Below are positions 24,806-33,634 of a DNA stretch of 64,000 nucleotides, piece by piece; the first letter of the stretch is position 1; every line of letters begins with the position of its first letter. Made by a program: the position numbers and the translations under genes. Source of the stretch: Achromobacter kerstersii (lineage in GTDB: Bacteria; Pseudomonadota; Gammaproteobacteria; Burkholderiales; Burkholderiaceae_B); assembly GCF_902859595.1 (NCBI RefSeq), contig NZ_CADIJQ010000010.1, positions 1 through 64,000 on the forward strand. Reading direction: 5' to 3'. A model generated the notes under the pieces. The model saw only the letters and a list, made by a program, of their open reading frames with translations. It did not search any database and had not been told where the DNA came from.

Positions 24806-25678
24806 TTAGAAAACCGGGATCACCGAGCCTTCGTACTTGCTCAGAATGAACTGGCGAACTTCCTCGGAGTGGTACGCCTTCACCAGCTCGGGCACCCACG
24901 GCGCGTTCTTGTCTTTTTCGCGCACGGCAATGATGTTCACGTAGGGATTGTTTTCTTTCTTCTCCACGGCAATGCCGTCACGCGTGGCGATCAGGCCGGC
25001 CTGGTACGCAAAGCTGTTCACGATGGCGGCGGTATCCACATCCGGCAACGAACGCGCCAGCACGACCGATGCACTTTCCACGAAGTTCAGCTTCTTGGGG
25101 TTGGACGTGACGTCCGCCAGCGTCGCCGTGCCTGTTGCCGGGTCAAAGCCGTCTTTCAAGGTAATCAAACCCTGATCGCGCAAGATGACCAGCGCGCGGG
25201 TCTGGTTGCTGGGGTCGTTCGGAATGCCCACCTTGGCGCCGTCCGGCAGCGCTTTCAGCGACTTGTATTTCTTGGAGTAGAAGGCGATGGGCGAGATCAG
25301 CGTGTTCGCCACCGGCACGATCTTGTAGCCGCGCTGCTTGATCTGGTCGTTCAAAAAGGGAATGTGCTGGAAGGCGTTGGCCTCCAGGTCACCGTTGTTC
25401 AGCGCCTCGTTGGGGCTGGCGGTGCCGGTAATGATCACGGGTTCCACAGCCAGGCCGTTCTTCTTGGCGACTTGCGTCACCACTTCCCAGATTTGCTCGT
25501 CCACGCCGCCACGCACGCCCACTTTCAGCGGCTTGGGGTCCGCCGAGAAGGCGGGGCCATGGAACATGGCCGCCGACGCCAGCACCGCGCCCACCAGCGC
25601 TTTCAGAAAGACGCGCGTGCGATTGACGGTTGGCGATGCGCCTTGTTCGGACGCCGCAGCTAGAAAACGGGTAGTCAT
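24806..25678 (-). CDS. metQ: Methionine-binding protein MetQ
   Basis: A 290-residue NlpA-type receptor. Its core includes VGVRGGVDEQIWEVV and GDLEANAFQHIPFLN, the NlpA/MetQ signature. The signal is long (to about residue 45, MFHGPAFSADP) and lacks a lipobox Cys, so this receptor is soluble rather than a lipoprotein, unlike the E. coli protein. It is first in the metQNI operon, 13 bp before metN. Confidence 0.94.
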   Translation of the reverse strand: MTTRFLAAASEQGASPTVNRTRVFLKALVGAVLASAAMFHGPAFSADPKPLKVGVRGGVDEQIWEVVTQVAKKNGLAVEPVIITGTASPNEALNNGDLEANAFQHIPFLNDQIKQRGYKIVPVANTLISPIAFYSKKYKSLKALPDGAKVGIPNDPSNQTRALVILRDQGLITLKDGFDPATGTATLADVTSNPKKLNFVESASVVLARSLPDVDTAAIVNSFAYQAGLIATRDGIAVEKKENNPYVNIIAVREKDKNAPWVPELVKAYHSEEVRQFILSKYEGSVIPVF

Positions 25679-25845
25679 GATGGAATCGCCTCTAAGTCAA
25701 TGCAGTTATGAGAGAGACGATTCTAGGGAGGGCCCTGGCGGCCACGAACGAATACTTCGTTGAGTCCTTATTACAGGGATCTTTGGATATGGCCGGGCGG
25801 CATAAGCGATGCACCCGGCCATGGCGCGCGGAAGGTTGGCGCGTA

Positions 25846-25905
25846 GGTCAGGTCAGGTCTGGTCTGGTCTGGTCTGGTCTGGTCAGGTCAGGTCTGGTCT
25901 GGTCG
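25846..25905. repeat. 5-bp array, 12 units of GGTCW
   Basis: Twelve uninterrupted GGTCA/GGTCT units (the last GGTCG) run from 25846 to 25905, ending four bases before the 3' end of the CopD-like gene. Only the last base of the unit varies. Confidence 0.9.
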
Positions 25906-25909
25906 AAGC

Positions 25910-26335
25910 CTAGAACGGCTTGACCACCACCAGCGTCACGATGACTGCGCATGCGATGACGGTGAACGGCGCATACAGGTCGATCATCGGCGGGCGCTTC
26001 AGATTGCCCTTCACCATGCGGCGCAAGGCCGCGCTCTGGATGCCCAGCAACGCCGACAACGCCAGCGCGAAACCCAGCTTGACCCAGATCCAGTTCATGG
26101 CGAACCAGCCGAAAGTCATGGCCAGGTGCAGGCCGATCAACCACGTGATGACCATGGCCGGGGTCGTGACCCACAGCGTCCAGCGCCGCAGCGCGCCAAG
26201 CATCTTGCGTTCTTTGGGCGCCTCGTCACCGTCTTGCGGTTGCGACGACAAGAGGAACAGCGAGACGAACAGCGAGCCGACGATCCACGCAACGACGGCC
26301 GCCACGTGGGCCATTTTCAATAGTTGATAAGTCAT
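25910..26335 (-). CDS. CopD/HemJ-like small membrane protein
   Basis: A 141-residue protein with four hydrophobic segments. The first (MTYQLLKMAHVAAVVAWIVG) carries a His and Trp placed as in the CopD/HemJ group, and RRWTLWVTTPAMVITWLIG in the second recalls a heme-site loop. HemJ oxidises protoporphyrinogen and CopD takes part in copper uptake; the sequence does not decide between them. The ATG at 26335 is used, with another at 26344 in frame. Confidence 0.7.
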   Translation of the reverse strand: MTYQLLKMAHVAAVVAWIVGSLFVSLFLLSSQPQDGDEAPKERKMLGALRRWTLWVTTPAMVITWLIGLHLAMTFGWFAMNWIWVKLGFALALSALLGIQSAALRRMVKGNLKRPPMIDLYAPFTVIACAVIVTLVVVKPF

Positions 26336-26453
26336 GGCCGGCATTATCGCCGGATGCTCGGAGCCGGCAAGCGGCGCGCTGAACGCCCGTTTGCGTCAGC
26401 GCAAACCGGACGCGGCGATCAGGTGCAGGTGGCGGGCATATCGGAAGTGACGG

Positions 26454-27374
26454 TCAGTTGCCGGTGGCAGGGGCACCCGCCGCTGCCGGCGTCGAAACGG
26501 CAGGCGTCGTGGACGTGGCCGCCGGGGTCGTCGTCGGGGTGGTGGTCGTCGGCGAGGGGGCTGCCGTCGGCGCCGCAGGGGTCGTGGCCGTCGTACCGGA
26601 CTCCGCGTTGCCTGCCGTGGACGGCGGCGTGGCATGCGGCGCTTCGGCTGCCGGCGTGGCCTTGTCCGGCGCGGCTTCCGTGGCCTTTGCTGCCCCAGGG
26701 GCCGGAGACGGACCGTTCGCCGCAGCCGGGTTCAAGGTGTCGGCCGGCGCATCTGGCGACACCACCGGATCGGCTGGAACCAGCAGTTTGGATTGCGAGG
26801 CGCGGGCGCGGCTGGGCGTCGGCACATGCGGCGCGGCGGCGGCTTCGGCATCCGGCAGGAAGCGCTGCAACAGCTGGAAGAAGCCTTCGTAGAACTTGGG
26901 CCGCGACACGGTCTGGCTGGCCGTCTTCACCAGCGAATCGTCGCTGGAGCCGAACGGCATCGACACCTGGCCCAGCACGCTCACGCCCACGCTGGCCGAA
27001 CTGGTGGTGCGCTTGATGGAATAGCGATCCTGCACGGCATTGGCGAACACGGTGGCGCGCTGGTTGGCGCTGCCGTCCGAGGCGCAATCGATATTGAAAT
27101 TGATCTGCGTATGCAGCCCGTCTTCGCCCTGGAAGTTCTTGTGGCCCGACACACGCGCCGGATCGAAGCGGTCGATGTTGTAGCCCTGGCTCAGCAAGGC
27201 GCGGCGGCCCGCGTCGCAGGCCGTGTTGCTGGCGGTGGGAAAGGTGCGGGAAAACACGTCGTTCTGCGCGAAGTCTTCTCTTTCGTATGCCGCTTTGGGG
27301 GACGCGCAGCCCGCCAAAATTGCCGAAACGCAGACGAGCAGGGGAACAGACAAACGACGGGTAACGCAGGGCAT
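26454..27374 (-). CDS. DUF2242 lipoprotein
   Basis: A 306-residue outer-membrane or periplasmic lipoprotein. The ATG at 27374 gives a signal ending ILAGC (lipobox). Residues 27-180 match the DUF2242 pattern: DFAQNDVFSRTFP, ACDAGRRALLSQGYN, then TVFANAVQDRYSIKR and SSDDSLVKTASQTV. The last ~110 residues are a Pro/Ala/Thr-rich low-complexity tail (PTTTTPTTTPAATSTTP), likely a disordered linker reaching the cell wall. Function is unknown. Confidence 0.88.
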   Translation of the reverse strand: MPCVTRRLSVPLLVCVSAILAGCASPKAAYEREDFAQNDVFSRTFPTASNTACDAGRRALLSQGYNIDRFDPARVSGHKNFQGEDGLHTQINFNIDCASDGSANQRATVFANAVQDRYSIKRTTSSASVGVSVLGQVSMPFGSSDDSLVKTASQTVSRPKFYEGFFQLLQRFLPDAEAAAAPHVPTPSRARASQSKLLVPADPVVSPDAPADTLNPAAANGPSPAPGAAKATEAAPDKATPAAEAPHATPPSTAGNAESGTTATTPAAPTAAPSPTTTTPTTTPAATSTTPAVSTPAAAGAPATGN

Positions 27375-27588
27375 GAGGGGTCCAGCTGTTGGCGTAAAGG
27401 GGGCATTATCGGCCACGAAGGGGGAATCTGGCGAATGGCCCACTACCGGCCGTGATGGGTTGAAACAGGTTTAACGGGGCCAGGGTGCGCCGCACTGCTC
27501 CGCCCCTATTTTTCGCTCCGGTTTTGCCGGCCCCGACACCGGCGTCGAACACCGCCCCCCTGTGGCCGCGCCATCCTAAGCCTCCTCC

Positions 27589-28566
27589 CTACGCCACCTT
27601 TACGCATCGCACCTCATGCCCCGCCGCCACCGGCACGATGTCAGGCACCTTCGCCAGGCATTGCGCTTCTGCCAGACTGCAACGCGGCGCAAACGAACAC
27701 CCCGGCGGCAAGGCGGCCAGGTCGGGCGGGGAACCTGGAATGGTTTCAAGCCGTTGCCCTTTTTGCATGGCGCCGTGCGCGCGGCCCTTCAACAGCGCCA
27801 GCGTGTACGGATGGCGCGGTGCGCGCAACAGGTCGGCCATGCTGCCCTGCTCCACAATGCGCCCGCCATACATCACGGCCACGCGGTCCGCAATTTCGGC
27901 GGCGGCGCCGATGTCATGGGTCACGAACACAATGGCCAGCCCCAGTTCGCGTTGCAGCTCGCGCAGCAACAGCAGAATCTGAATCTGCACCGTGGCGTCC
28001 AGCGCGGTGGTGGGCTCGTCGGCCAGCAACACCTTCGGATTGCAGGACAGCGCCAGCGCAATCATGGCGCGTTGGCGCATGCCGCCCGACATCTCATGCG
28101 GATACGCTTGCAGCCGGCGCTCGGGGCTGGGAATGCGCACGCGTTCAAACAATGACAGCGCCCGCGCGCGCGCCTCGGCGGCGCTCTTGCCGGTATGCCG
28201 GCGCACCATTTCCTCGATCTGGCGGCCCACGGTATAGACCGGGTCCAGCGCCAACAGCGGCTCCTGGAACACCATTGACACCACCGGGCCGCGCATGGCG
28301 GCCAGCTCGCGCGCATTCATCGCCAATACGTCGCGGCCGTCCACCACCATTTCACCGCTGATGCGCGTGCGGCGCGGCGGGTGCAGGCGCATCAGCGCGC
28401 GCAGGGTCACGCTCTTGCCGGAGCCAGACTCACCGATCAGCGCCACCGCTTCGCCCCGCCCCACTTCCAGGTTCACGCCGTTCAAGGCATGCACGGTCTT
28501 GGCGCCCGCCTGAAATGCCACTTCCAGGTTGCGGATGCTGACCAAGGGGGATGTGGTCGCGGTCAT
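27589..28566 (-). CDS. Dipeptide-type ABC ATPase, DppD-like
   Basis: A 325-residue Opp/Dpp ATPase: Walker A GESGSGKS, signature MSGGMRQR, Walker B VLLADEPTTALD, and the C-terminal Cys-rich oligopeptide domain (CSFAPRC, CLAKVP). It is the last gene of the five-gene operon 33203-27589 and overlaps the DppF-like gene by ATGA. With that protein it powers the DppBC-like channel. Confidence 0.94.
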   Translation of the reverse strand: MTATTSPLVSIRNLEVAFQAGAKTVHALNGVNLEVGRGEAVALIGESGSGKSVTLRALMRLHPPRRTRISGEMVVDGRDVLAMNARELAAMRGPVVSMVFQEPLLALDPVYTVGRQIEEMVRRHTGKSAAEARARALSLFERVRIPSPERRLQAYPHEMSGGMRQRAMIALALSCNPKVLLADEPTTALDATVQIQILLLLRELQRELGLAIVFVTHDIGAAAEIADRVAVMYGGRIVEQGSMADLLRAPRHPYTLALLKGRAHGAMQKGQRLETIPGSPPDLAALPPGCSFAPRCSLAEAQCLAKVPDIVPVAAGHEVRCVKVA

Positions 28567-29618
28567 GTCAGCGCTCCTGATGCGGCGTAGCCGGAATCGG
28601 GTTGATGAATCAGGCAACGCACGGCGTGGCCGTCTAACTGTGTCATGGCGGGCGCCTCTGCCGCACAGGCCGCGCGCGCCAATGCGCAACGCGTATGGAA
28701 ACGGCAACCCGAGGGCGGATCAATGGGGTTGGGCGGGTCGCCCGACAAGGGCGCCGATTCCGTGCGCTGCCCGGGTTCCATCGACGGCATCGAACGCAGC
28801 AGCGCCTGCGTGTAGGGATGACGGGGCGCATCAAACACCTGGTCCACCGGCCCCAGCTCTACGACTTCGCCCAGGTACATCACCATGACGCGGTCAGAGA
28901 TGTACCGCACCACGTTCAGATCATGGCTGATGAACATATACGTCAGCCCGAAATCGTCTTTCAGGTCCAGCAGCAGGTTCAGCACCTGCGCTTCGACGGA
29001 CTTGTCCAGCGCGGACACTGCCTCATCCAGAATCACCAGCCGGGGGTGCAGGGCCAGCGCGCGCGCGATGTTCACGCGCTGACGCTGGCCGCCAGACAGT
29101 TCATGCGGATAGCGGCCAGCGAAGCGTTGCGCGTCCAGCCCCACGCGGCCCAGCAGCCCGCGCGCCACCGCAATGGCGTCGCGCTTGGCGCTGCCATGCA
29201 CCAGCGGGCCGAACGCCACCGAGTCCTCGATGGTCATGCGCGGGTTCAGCGACGAATAACTATCCTGAAACACCATCTGCGTCTGCCGCCGGAATTCGCG
29301 CAGCGCCAGCACGCGCGACCCCACGGCCATGCCGTCAAACACCAGCTCGCCATGATCCTGCGTGATCAGCTGCATGACCAGCCGCGCGGTGGTCGACTTG
29401 CCGCAACCGGATTCGCCCACCACGCCCAGCGTTTCGCCTTTCTTCACATCGAAGTCCACGCCGTCCACCGCGCGCACGGCGTTGCCGCCCCGGCCGCGCG
29501 ACAGCGGGTCACGCTTCAACGGAAAGTGTTTGATCAAACCGCGCACGCTCAGCAAGGGCTGTGCGGGGCCGCCTACGTCTTCGTGCGTGACACGCACGGC
29601 GTCGATGACAGCGTTCAT
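28563..29618 (-). CDS. Dipeptide-type ABC ATPase, DppF-like
   Basis: A 351-residue ATPase: Walker A GESGCGKS, QMVFQDSYSSLNPRMT Q-loop, signature LSGGQRQR, Walker B LVILDEAVSALDKS and a C-terminal CRFHTRCALARAAC Fe-S/oligopeptide domain. It starts at 29618, overlapping the permease stop by ATGA. The operon order is therefore A-B-C-F-D, with F ahead of D. Confidence 0.94.
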   Translation of the reverse strand: MNAVIDAVRVTHEDVGGPAQPLLSVRGLIKHFPLKRDPLSRGRGGNAVRAVDGVDFDVKKGETLGVVGESGCGKSTTARLVMQLITQDHGELVFDGMAVGSRVLALREFRRQTQMVFQDSYSSLNPRMTIEDSVAFGPLVHGSAKRDAIAVARGLLGRVGLDAQRFAGRYPHELSGGQRQRVNIARALALHPRLVILDEAVSALDKSVEAQVLNLLLDLKDDFGLTYMFISHDLNVVRYISDRVMVMYLGEVVELGPVDQVFDAPRHPYTQALLRSMPSMEPGQRTESAPLSGDPPNPIDPPSGCRFHTRCALARAACAAEAPAMTQLDGHAVRCLIHQPDSGYAASGALT

Positions 29619-30511
29619 TCCTTGACCTCCATGGCCGAGCGCAGTCCGTCGGACAGCAGGTTGAAGGACATCGACGTGATGAAGATCATCACGCCCGGCA
29701 ACGCCGCCACCCAAGGCTGCGTGTAGATGGCGGTGCGCAAGGTGTTCAGCATCAAGCCCCATTCCGGTTCTGGCGGACGCACGCCCAAGCCCAGGAACGA
29801 CAGGCCCGACGCCAGAATCATCGACACCGAAATCAGGCTTGTGGAATACACGAAAATCGGCCCCAGCACGTTGGACAGCACATGCGCGCGCACGATCGTG
29901 AACGGCGACGCGCCGGATGCGCGCGCCGCGTCCACATAGTCGCTGCGCCGCACTTGCGTGGTGACGCTTTCGGCCACGCGCACAATCTGCGGCACGAACA
30001 CGATGGTGAGCGACAGGATGGCGTTGAAGATGCCCGCGCCCAACGTGCCTGACAGCGCAATGGCCAGCAGCACCGACGGAAACGCATAGAACACGTCCAC
30101 CACCCGCATGATCAGCGTGCTGGTCCAGCCGCCCGCATAGCCCGCCAGGATGCCGATGGCGCTACCCACGACGAACGCGGCAATCACCGGCACGATGCCC
30201 ATGAACAGCGACAGGCGCGCGCCCAGCATCAGGCGGGACAGCATGTCGCGGCCCAGCTCGTCGGCGCCCAGCGGGTAGCCTTCGGTGCCGATGGGCCGCA
30301 GGCGTTTCAACATCGACGCCTGGAACGGGTCGGCCGGTGTGATCCACGGCGCCAGGATGGCGATGATGATCAGCGCCAGGATGACGCCGCCCGCGGTCAG
30401 CGCCAGCGGGTCGCGCCGCAAGCGGCGCAACACATTGGACCAATAGCCCGGCGACCGCGCCACGGGGGCCGTGACGGCCGCCGCGGTCAGGCTGGCAACG
30501 GAATCCGTCAT
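29615..30511 (-). CDS. Dipeptide-type ABC permease, DppC-like
   Basis: A 298-residue permease with six membrane segments, the N-terminal OppC region (HPLGADELGRDMLSR-like YPLGADELGRDMLSR) and coupling motif AARASGASPFTIVRAHVLSNV. AAAGGAG precedes the start at 30511. It forms the channel with the DppB-like protein. Confidence 0.95.
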   Translation of the reverse strand: MTDSVASLTAAAVTAPVARSPGYWSNVLRRLRRDPLALTAGGVILALIIIAILAPWITPADPFQASMLKRLRPIGTEGYPLGADELGRDMLSRLMLGARLSLFMGIVPVIAAFVVGSAIGILAGYAGGWTSTLIMRVVDVFYAFPSVLLAIALSGTLGAGIFNAILSLTIVFVPQIVRVAESVTTQVRRSDYVDAARASGASPFTIVRAHVLSNVLGPIFVYSTSLISVSMILASGLSFLGLGVRPPEPEWGLMLNTLRTAIYTQPWVAALPGVMIFITSMSFNLLSDGLRSAMEVKE

Positions 30512-30512
30512 A

Positions 30513-31466
30513 TCAGCTCCTTTCGATACGAGGGTCGAACAGCCCTTGCAGGATGTCGACCGCCAGGTTCAGGATCACGAAGAACAACGCCAGCACCAGA
30601 ATCGTTCCCTGCAACAAGGGCAGGTCGCGCTGGAAGATGGCGGCGTTGAGCAGGAAGCCCGTGCCGGGCCACGAGAACACCGTTTCGATCAGGATGGAGC
30701 CGCCCAGCAGATAGCCCAGTTGCAGGCCCATCACGGCCAGGGCCGTGGGCGCGCAATTCTTGACGACATGCAGGAAGACGCCCAGGTCGGTCAGCCCGCG
30801 CGCGCGCAAACCCACCACAAATTCCTGCGACAGCGTCTCGGCCACCAGCGCGCGCACGGTGCGCGCGATGATGCCCATCGGAATCACCGACATCGTCACG
30901 GCCGGCAGGATCATGTGGCGAAAATGCGCCCAGTCCGCCGTCCACTCGCCGGACCCGCCCGGCCCTGCCCCCGTGGGCGGCAGCCACATCAGCTGCGTGG
31001 AAAAAAGGATGACCAGCACCATGCCCAGCCAGTAGTGCGGCACGCTGACGCCAATGACCGACACGAAGGACGCCACGCGGTCCATCACCGAATTGCGGTA
31101 ATAGCCGCCCACGAACCCCAGGAATGCGCCCACGATGAAACCCAGCAGCGTGGCCAGACAGGCCAGCCGCAAGGTGTTGCCCACGGCTTTGAAGACCTCG
31201 GCGGCCACGGGGCGGCCGGTGGCAATCGACGTGCCCAGATCGCCATGCAACGCGCGCCACAGCCAGCCGGCAAATTGCTCCACCAGCGGGCGGTCAAAAC
31301 CATAGAGCTGCATCAGCTGCCGTTGCAGGTCGGCGGACGCGTCAGGCGGAAGAATGGAGACCAGCGGATCGCCGGGCGCCAGATGGATCAGCAGAAAACA
31401 GAGCAGCGCGACCCCCACCATGATGGGCAGGGCGTACGCGATACGCCGGATAAGGTAAGACAGCAT
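30513..31466 (-). CDS. Dipeptide-type ABC permease, DppB-like
   Basis: A 317-residue permease opening MLSYLIRRIAYALPIMVGV, with six membrane segments and the coupling motif VVGLRARGLTDLGVFLHVV. The ATG at 31466 is preferred; a GTG at 31475 would add three residues. It is the second gene of the operon. Confidence 0.94.
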   Translation of the reverse strand: MLSYLIRRIAYALPIMVGVALLCFLLIHLAPGDPLVSILPPDASADLQRQLMQLYGFDRPLVEQFAGWLWRALHGDLGTSIATGRPVAAEVFKAVGNTLRLACLATLLGFIVGAFLGFVGGYYRNSVMDRVASFVSVIGVSVPHYWLGMVLVILFSTQLMWLPPTGAGPGGSGEWTADWAHFRHMILPAVTMSVIPMGIIARTVRALVAETLSQEFVVGLRARGLTDLGVFLHVVKNCAPTALAVMGLQLGYLLGGSILIETVFSWPGTGFLLNAAIFQRDLPLLQGTILVLALFFVILNLAVDILQGLFDPRIERS

Positions 31467-31535
31467 AGGCGTCACCGGCTAGGGCGCTGGACGCCGCGCG
31501 CTCAAGGTGGCGCGCGGCGTCCAGCGCGTTCAAGA

Positions 31536-33203
31536 TCAATCCATCGACATCGTGGCGATATCGATGAACCAGCTCTTGGGCTGCACCACGCCCTTGACCT
31601 TCGGCGAGATCGCGCGCGGGCCGACGTCATGCGCAATCCAGACGAACGGCGCTTCTTCCACCACGCGCGCATGCAACTTGGCCAGGGCCGCGTCGCGCTC
31701 GGCGGGTGCGAAGGTGGTGCGCGCATCCTTGATCAAGCCGTCGATCTCGGCGTTGCCGAAGTAGCCCCAGTTGTTGGAGGCCGGCGGAAAGGTCTTGGTG
31801 CTGACAAAGCGCACGATGGCAAAGAACGGGTCCATCGCCGCGAAGCTGACGTTGATGGCGTCGCTGCCGTTGGCCGACGGGTCCTTGGCGCCCTTGCGCC
31901 AGTTGGTGAACAGCGTGTTCCACTCGACCACGTCAAAGCTCACGTCGAAATAGCAGTCTTTCAGGTTCTGCTGCACGAACTCATTCATGGGCAAAGGCTG
32001 CATCTGGCCGGAGCCGGACGCGGATGTCTGCACTTTCACCTTCACCGGCTTGGCCTTGGAGAAGCCGGCTTCCGTCATCAGCTTGCGTGCGGCGTCCGGG
32101 TCGTACTTGATGTCGAACTTGGGGTTGCCCCACCACGGATGGCCCGGCGGCACCGTCCCCTTGGGCTCGGCCATCATGCCGCCCAGCAGCTGCTTGAGTT
32201 CACCGCGGTTCACGCACAGGTTGGCGGCTTGCCGCACGCGCGCATCCAGCCACGGCGAGCCTTCCTTGAACGACAACTGCCACGGCCACACGTGCGGCTG
32301 CTCGTTGGAATAGATGATGAAGCCGCGGCCCTTGATCGTGTCGAACGCGTCGGGCGCGGGCGCTTCAATCCAGTCCACCTGCCCGGACATCAGCGCCGCC
32401 GTGCGCGAGTTGGCTTCCGGCAGGGGCAGCATCACCACGCGGTCGATCTTCGGCCGGCGCTTTTCATCCCAGTACTGATCGTTCTTGACGACTTCCAAGC
32501 GCTCGCGCGGCACGAACTTGGCCATCTTGAAGGGGCCGGTGCCGGACGCGTCAGCCGCAAACGCGGCCCATGCCTTCTGCGAACGCTCGGCGGCATCGGT
32601 CACCGACGCGGGCACTTCCGCCAGCTTCTTGTTCCAGTGCGCGGGCGACGCCATGTACAGATTGGTCAGGTTGATCGGCAGGAAGGAATCCGGCTCGGTG
32701 GTGATCAGTTCCACCGTCAGGTCGTCGATCTTTTTCGCTGACTTCAACGTCGGCATGCGCGAGGCCGTGACGCCCACCTGGCTGGCGTCGAACTGCGGGG
32801 CGCTCTTGTCCAGCACCTTGCCCACGTTCCACACCACGGCATCCGCATTGAAGTCAGAGCCGTCGTGGAACTTCACGCCGGGGCGCAGCTTGAACACCCA
32901 CTTTGTCTTGTCCGCCGCATCCACCTCCCACGACACGGCAAGGTCCGGGATCAACACGCTGGGGCCGTCCTTCTGCGACAAGTCCCATTGCGTCAGGCCG
33001 TCGTACATCGGAATGCCGGTGAAGCGATTTCCCTCGAACCCCTGGTCTGGCTGACCCAGCGTGCGGGGGATGTCTCCGGCGGTCATGCCAATGCGCAAGA
33101 CCTTTTCGGCATGCGCCGATCCGGGGGCAATAACGGCGGCGCCGGCCGCCGTCAGCGCGAGCGCGGCGGCGAGGGATTTGATGCGGAAACTCCGTGTCTG
33201 CAT
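31536..33203 (-). CDS. Family-5 extracellular solute-binding protein (DppA-like)
   Basis: A 555-residue periplasmic receptor with a signal peptide ending near residue 32 (GSAHAEKVLR). SBP family 5 features are PMYDGLTQWD, KFHDGSDFNADAVVWN and RVRQAANLCVNRGEL. The group binds peptides, nickel, glutathione or amidated compounds. The ATG at 33203 follows a 430-bp leader with a likely operator. An N-carbamoyl-type amidase gene lies just upstream on the same strand, so the imported compound may be an amide or ureide; this is inference. Confidence 0.93.
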   Translation of the reverse strand: MQTRSFRIKSLAAALALTAAGAAVIAPGSAHAEKVLRIGMTAGDIPRTLGQPDQGFEGNRFTGIPMYDGLTQWDLSQKDGPSVLIPDLAVSWEVDAADKTKWVFKLRPGVKFHDGSDFNADAVVWNVGKVLDKSAPQFDASQVGVTASRMPTLKSAKKIDDLTVELITTEPDSFLPINLTNLYMASPAHWNKKLAEVPASVTDAAERSQKAWAAFAADASGTGPFKMAKFVPRERLEVVKNDQYWDEKRRPKIDRVVMLPLPEANSRTAALMSGQVDWIEAPAPDAFDTIKGRGFIIYSNEQPHVWPWQLSFKEGSPWLDARVRQAANLCVNRGELKQLLGGMMAEPKGTVPPGHPWWGNPKFDIKYDPDAARKLMTEAGFSKAKPVKVKVQTSASGSGQMQPLPMNEFVQQNLKDCYFDVSFDVVEWNTLFTNWRKGAKDPSANGSDAINVSFAAMDPFFAIVRFVSTKTFPPASNNWGYFGNAEIDGLIKDARTTFAPAERDAALAKLHARVVEEAPFVWIAHDVGPRAISPKVKGVVQPKSWFIDIATMSMD

Positions 33204-33304
33204 TGTGGTTCTCCAATGTCTTGCATGGCGAGGAGCCGGATGAAGGAACCAACCCCGAACGCGCATTCCCCGCGAGGGTGCCGTGCGCGTGAACAGAGTT
33301 AGTA

Positions 33305-33332
33305 CACAGAATTTGTATAAGCAATTTCTGTG
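33305..33332. promoter_or_regulatory. Inverted repeat, candidate operator
   Basis: CACAGAA (33305-33311) and TTCTGTG (33326-33332) form a perfect 7-bp inverted repeat around TTTGTATAAGCAAT, about 100 bp upstream of the receptor start, inside the only AT-rich stretch of the leader. Confidence 0.55.
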
Positions 33333-33538
33333 CCATTTTGAGAACATCGCAGTGGTGTCAGGGATAGTCCCGAGCGGCCAGGCCAGGCCCGGCCCGCCGC
33401 GGCGCGAGGCAGGTCACACGCGCGGGCGTAGGCAGCCACGCGGGCAGAGGGCTATCGACAGGGAAACCAGCATGCGGCGCAGGCAAGCCGACGTCACAGA
33501 GAAGGCAGGCAGCGGGCCAGTGCAGGGCACCCAGCAGC

Positions 33539-33583
33539 CACCTAAAACACCTAAAAGAGCACCTAAAAGAGCACCGAAAAGGC
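33539..33583. repeat. 9-12-bp repeat CACCTAAAAGAG
   Basis: CACCTAAAA starts at 33539, 33548 and 33560, with CACCGAAAA at 33572; the last units are 12 bp apart. It lies 50-95 bp downstream of the amidase stop (33635, minus strand). Confidence 0.7.
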
Positions 33584-33634
33584 ACCAACGCAGCGCCGCG
33601 TGCGCCGCCTTGGTGCACCCTGCACGTCAACGCA

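Larger units (their letters stand above)
33204..33634. promoter_or_regulatory. Leader of the dipeptide-type ABC operon
   Basis: The 430 bp between the amidase stop and the receptor start hold no supported gene. They contain an AT-rich inverted repeat at 33305-33332, likely near the promoter, and a short tandem repeat at 33539-33583. The remaining sequence is GC-rich with no visible structure. Confidence 0.5.

Noticed and set aside
26324-27016. Plus-strand frame over the DUF2242 gene
   Set aside because: Low-complexity Arg/Pro/Ser/Trp-rich shadow; the minus strand has a lipobox and a recognisable domain.
27475-27588. Terminator at the end of the dipeptide-type operon
   Set aside because: Only short GC hairpins (CCGG-TTTTG-CCGG) without T tracts were found.
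30471-32741. Very long open frame on the plus strand (about 750 codons)
   Set aside because: It is antisense to the permease and receptor genes of the dipeptide-type operon, is His/Gln/Arg-rich with no known motif, and arises from third-position GC bias.
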